Assembly (NCBI RefSeq): GCF_003121895.1
Contig: NZ_QEWW01000001.1
Coordinates: 248,001 to 312,000 of the forward strand
Length of the DNA: 64,000 nucleotides
DNA from: Ignatzschineria cameli
GTDB lineage: Bacteria > Pseudomonadota > Gammaproteobacteria > Cardiobacteriales > Wohlfahrtiimonadaceae
Reading direction: 5' to 3'
Within the stretch, counting starts at the first letter, position 1. Each line of letters opens with the position of its first letter. Below the pieces are notes generated by a model that worked only from the letters and a program-made list of their open reading frames with translations, ran no database searches and was not told the DNA's origin. Position numbers and translations under genes: made by a program. Shown here piece after piece: positions 61,146 through 64,000 of the stretch.

Positions 61146-64000
61146 ATGAAACGTAGATTTTATATTGAAAGTACACCGCGCTATTCAACTGAAGCAACTG
61201 CCTTATTGAGCGAGCTCAAAAAAGCACTTAATATTCAGACGTTATCAAAAGTGCGACTCATTCAAGTATATGACCTCTTTGATTTGGCAGAGAAAGATAT
61301 TGATCGAGTGCGTGCGGCATTAATTCAACCTGTCCGAGATCAAGCGATTGATGAGAGTATCATGATGGCGGAGTTGGCAAAGATGCCCCATTTCACCATC
61401 GAGTGGCTCCCAGGGCAATATGATCAAAAAGCCTATAGTGCAGAGCTAGCATTTAAAGTGCTTGGCGTCTCACCTAAGACTCAAGTCTCAACTGCATTAC
61501 TTTATGGTTTTAACCACGATCTCTCTTCAGAAGATCTACAAAAAATTCAAAATTATCTCTTCAACCCCATCAATTCTCGTCTTAAAGATCTTACCCTTCC
61601 TATTAATGATTCCCGCTTTATCGATAAGCGTGCACCAAAGAAGGTGGAGAGTATTAAAGACTTTATCCATATGACCGATTCTAAGTTAACAGAATTTAAG
61701 TTACAGATGGGATTGGCGATGGAGTTTGAAGATCTCAAACATATTCAAAATTACTTCAAAAATGAAGAGAATCGCAATCCTACAGAGACAGAGCTTCTTG
61801 TTCTAGATACCTATTGGTCTGATCATTGTCGCCACACAACATTTGAAACCGCGCTACAATCGATCGATTTTACCGAGAGCCAATTTAAAGAGCAGATTCA
61901 GCAAGCTTATGAAGATTATCTTGCGCTTCGTCGCGAGACAGGAATTTCAGAGCGCCCTGAGACATTGATGGATATGGCGACAGTATTTGGCCGCTATCAG
62001 CGTAAAACAGGAGAGCTCGCCGATATGGAGGTCTCCGATGAGGTGAATGCCTGTTCTGTTCGCATCACGGTTGATGTTAATGGTGTCGAAGAGCCTTGGT
62101 TATTGATGTTTAAAAATGAGACACATAACCATCCTACTGAGATTGAGCCTTATGGGGGTGCGAATACCTGCGTGGGCGGCGCGATTCGTGATCCGCTTTC
62201 AGGGCGTGCTTATGTCTATCAAGGTATGCGTATTACGGGTGCCGGTAATGTACTTGAGCCTGTAGAAGAGACGCTTCCTAACAAGATTCCACAAAGACGC
62301 ATTAGTCGTGTTGCAACTCAAGGGAATAGTGCTTATGCCAATCAGATTGGGGGTACAACTGCTTTTGCTAAAGAGTATATCCATCCCGGATTTGTGGCTA
62401 AGCGAATGGAGTTAGGTGCCGTTGTAGGCGCTGTCCGTGAAGATTATGTTGTACGTGAAAAGCCGATTGCCGGCGATGTTGTGATCCTTTTAGGGGCAAA
62501 AACAGGGCGTGATGGTGTTGGTGCAGCAACAGGCTCTTCTCAGGTACAGACTGTAGAGACAGTAGAGACTGCCGGTACAGATGTACAAAAAGGGTGTGCA
62601 AGTGAAGAGCGTAAAATCTTGCGTCTCTTCCGTAAAAAAGAGGTTACAACACTGATTAAGAAATCGAATGACTTCGGTGCCGGAGGTGTCTCTGTTGCTA
62701 TTGGTGAGTTAGCCGATGGTGTTCATGTAGATCTCGATAAAGTCCCAACAAAATATCCAGGTCTTAATGGAACCGATCTTGCGATCTCAGAATCTCAAGA
62801 GCGTATGGCGGTTGTTGTTGCGAAAGAGAATGCAGAGCGCTTTATTCAGCTTGCAGCGGAAGAGTCTGTAGATGCCGTGATCGTTGCAAAAGTGACAGAA
62901 GAGCCCCGCTTAGTGCTTGAGTGGAAAGGGCACAAAATTGTCGATATCGCGCGTTCATTCTTAGATACTAATGGTATCCGTAAAGAAGCAACAGCAAAGG
63001 TTGTAGATAGTAATCTTCCATCACCGTTACTTCAACGTCAAAATTTAGATGATATTGAGAAGACTTGGCAGGGCATTCTCTCCGATCTCAATATCGCAAG
63101 CCAAAAGGGGATGAATCAGAGTTTTGATTCAACATTAGGTCGTTCGACCGTTCTGCTCCCTTATGGCGGTAAGTGTCAAGCAACACCGGCAGAAGCTTCA
63201 ATTCAGAAGATTCAAGTTGCCGAAGGCGAGACACAAACTGCTGCGATTTTAGCGCATGGTTATAACCCCTATCTTGGCGAATGGTCTCCTTTCCATGGTG
63301 CGGCATATGCAGTGATTGAATCACTTGCACGTCTTGTTGCTTCAGGGGGTGATCCAAAACGAGCAAGACTCTCATTTCAGGAGTATTTTGAACGCCTCGA
63401 TGGTGTGCCAGAGCGTTTTGGTAAGCCGGTTGCAGCACTTCTAGGATCGATTGCGGCGCAGAAAGCTTTCAATGTTCCAAGTATCGGTGGTAAAGATAGT
63501 ATGAGTGGAACCTATGAAGAGATTAACGTTCCACCAACATTGGTCTCTTTCGCCGTTGTGCCGGTGAAAACAGAAGAGGTGATCTCGCCTGAGTTTAAAG
63601 ATAGTGGTCATTATATCTATCTTCTTCCTGTGAAAGAGGATGTTACAGATCGCATCCCTTATGATGAAATTAAGCATAACTTTGAGATTTTCCAAAAGCT
63701 TCATCGTGATTATAAGATCTATGCAGCAAGTTCTGTTCGTCAAGGGGGTGTTGCAGAGAGCCTTGCGATGATGAGTTTTGGTAACCGAATTGGTGCTAAT
63801 ATTGAAAATATCTCTGAGCATGATCTCTTCCGCCCACAATATGGTGCATTTGTGATCACAACGCGTCAGGCGCTCCCTGAGTCGGATGATTATATTGCGA
63901 TCGGAACAACACTGAGCGAATATCGCTTTGATTATGGACAGGTCACAATCTTAGGTTCAACACTTCAGGCTGCGGCAGAAGATCGTTTTGAGAAGATCTA
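61146..64000 (+). CDS. purL: Phosphoribosylformylglycinamidine synthase, N-terminal part (runs off the window)
   Basis: Glutamine-dependent FGAM synthase, fourth step of purine synthesis. About 951 codons are visible with no stop. Motifs include YWSDHCRHTTF, FKNETHNHPTEIEPYGGANTCVGGAIRD, GGKDSMSGTYEE and, earlier, GTTAFAKEYIHPGF. The N-terminus (MKRRFYIESTPRYSTEATALL) and the overall pattern match the large single-chain PurL of Clostridia, Streptococcus and Bacteroides (TIGR01857-like by memory), not E. coli PurL. The full protein should be about 1,230-1,250 residues with a C-terminal glutaminase domain beyond the window. Confidence 0.93.
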   Translation, partial: MKRRFYIESTPRYSTEATALLSELKKALNIQTLSKVRLIQVYDLFDLAEKDIDRVRAALIQPVRDQAIDESIMMAELAKMPHFTIEWLPGQYDQKAYSAELAFKVLGVSPKTQVSTALLYGFNHDLSSEDLQKIQNYLFNPINSRLKDLTLPINDSRFIDKRAPKKVESIKDFIHMTDSKLTEFKLQMGLAMEFEDLKHIQNYFKNEENRNPTETELLVLDTYWSDHCRHTTFETALQSIDFTESQFKEQIQQAYEDYLALRRETGISERPETLMDMATVFGRYQRKTGELADMEVSDEVNACSVRITVDVNGVEEPWLLMFKNETHNHPTEIEPYGGANTCVGGAIRDPLSGRAYVYQGMRITGAGNVLEPVEETLPNKIPQRRISRVATQGNSAYANQIGGTTAFAKEYIHPGFVAKRMELGAVVGAVREDYVVREKPIAGDVVILLGAKTGRDGVGAATGSSQVQTVETVETAGTDVQKGCASEERKILRLFRKKEVTTLIKKSNDFGAGGVSVAIGELADGVHVDLDKVPTKYPGLNGTDLAISESQERMAVVVAKENAERFIQLAAEESVDAVIVAKVTEEPRLVLEWKGHKIVDIARSFLDTNGIRKEATAKVVDSNLPSPLLQRQNLDDIEKTWQGILSDLNIASQKGMNQSFDSTLGRSTVLLPYGGKCQATPAEASIQKIQVAEGETQTAAILAHGYNPYLGEWSPFHGAAYAVIESLARLVASGGDPKRARLSFQEYFERLDGVPERFGKPVAALLGSIAAQKAFNVPSIGGKDSMSGTYEEINVPPTLVSFAVVPVKTEEVISPEFKDSGHYIYLLPVKEDVTDRIPYDEIKHNFEIFQKLHRDYKIYAASSVRQGGVAESLAMMSFGNRIGANIENISEHDLFRPQYGAFVITTRQALPESDDYIAIGTTLSEYRFDYGQVTILGSTLQAAAEDRFEKI

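Noticed and set aside
1-64000. tRNA, rRNA, prophage or IS transposase genes
   Set aside because: I looked for them throughout and saw none; no transposase- or integrase-like protein is encoded in the window.

Overview
The window is ordinary, gene-dense chromosome from a low-GC gammaproteobacterium. Gammaproteobacterial gene types (PstSCAB-PhoU with PhoBR, EpmA, YgiQ, CmoM, UvrD, SlyB, CysZ, a signal-peptide-bearing Lig E DNA ligase) sit in AT-rich DNA. My guess from overall flavour is the Cardiobacteriales (Ignatzschineria/Wohlfahrtiimonas group). This is inference; no rRNA or tRNA gene is present to support it.

Layout. 1-6.3 kb: panC, then the phosphate regulon pstS-pstC-pstA, pstB-phoU. 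6.6-7.8 kb: a secreted protein of unknown function and the queuosine-precursor transporter yhhQ behind a preQ1-I riboswitch. 7.9-9.1 kb: a large repeat array. 9.1-11.3 kb: phoR and phoB on the minus strand. 11.6-12.35 kb: a second repeat array. 12.4-19.4 kb: glmM, an NDUFA9-like protein, dut, a CynX-type transporter, leuB and asd. 19.5-25.3 kb: ygiQ, a two-subunit bacterioferritin with bfd, and epmA. 25.8-35 kb: a membrane acyltransferase-like protein, a thioesterase, uvrD, acuI, a flavin reductase, a DUF726-type hydrolase, cysZ and folA. 35-42.5 kb: pssA, a degenerate family-4 UDG-like protein, rimI, a TusA-family gene, recJ, ligE and a SlyB-type lipoprotein. 43-48.3 kb: an aromatic amino acid permease, nhaC, an AraC regulator and an EamA transporter. 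48.4-52.2 kb: two overlapping DUF262 genes, a probable defence module. 52.3-59 kb: sitABCD-type Mn/Fe importer, a DUF481 outer-membrane protein, cmoM and a LemA-like gene. 59.5-64 kb: purE-purK-purL, with purL running off the end.

Genes working together. Four Pho boxes with the same geometry (7-4-7 direct repeat, ten bases, then a -10 hexamer) lie before pstS, before pstB, before phoB, and facing away from phoB into the second repeat array. The last has no recognisable protein gene downstream. Probable Fur boxes lie before sitA and bfd, tying metal uptake to release of iron from the adjacent bacterioferritin.

Most unusual features. (1) A modular intergenic repeat family at five loci is built from a 45-bp module with GGCGGG/CCCGCC ends and a 47-bp module with CTGCCGG/CCGGCAG ends, combined into 220-bp and 327-bp tandem units. 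(2) Many other intergenic gaps carry short tandem repeats of 5 to 16 bp. (3) The DUF262 pair is the best candidate for a poorly described functional system. (4) The bacterioferritin subunits have complementary losses of heme-ligand and ferroxidase residues. (5) purL is of the type typical of Firmicutes, not the usual gammaproteobacterial one.
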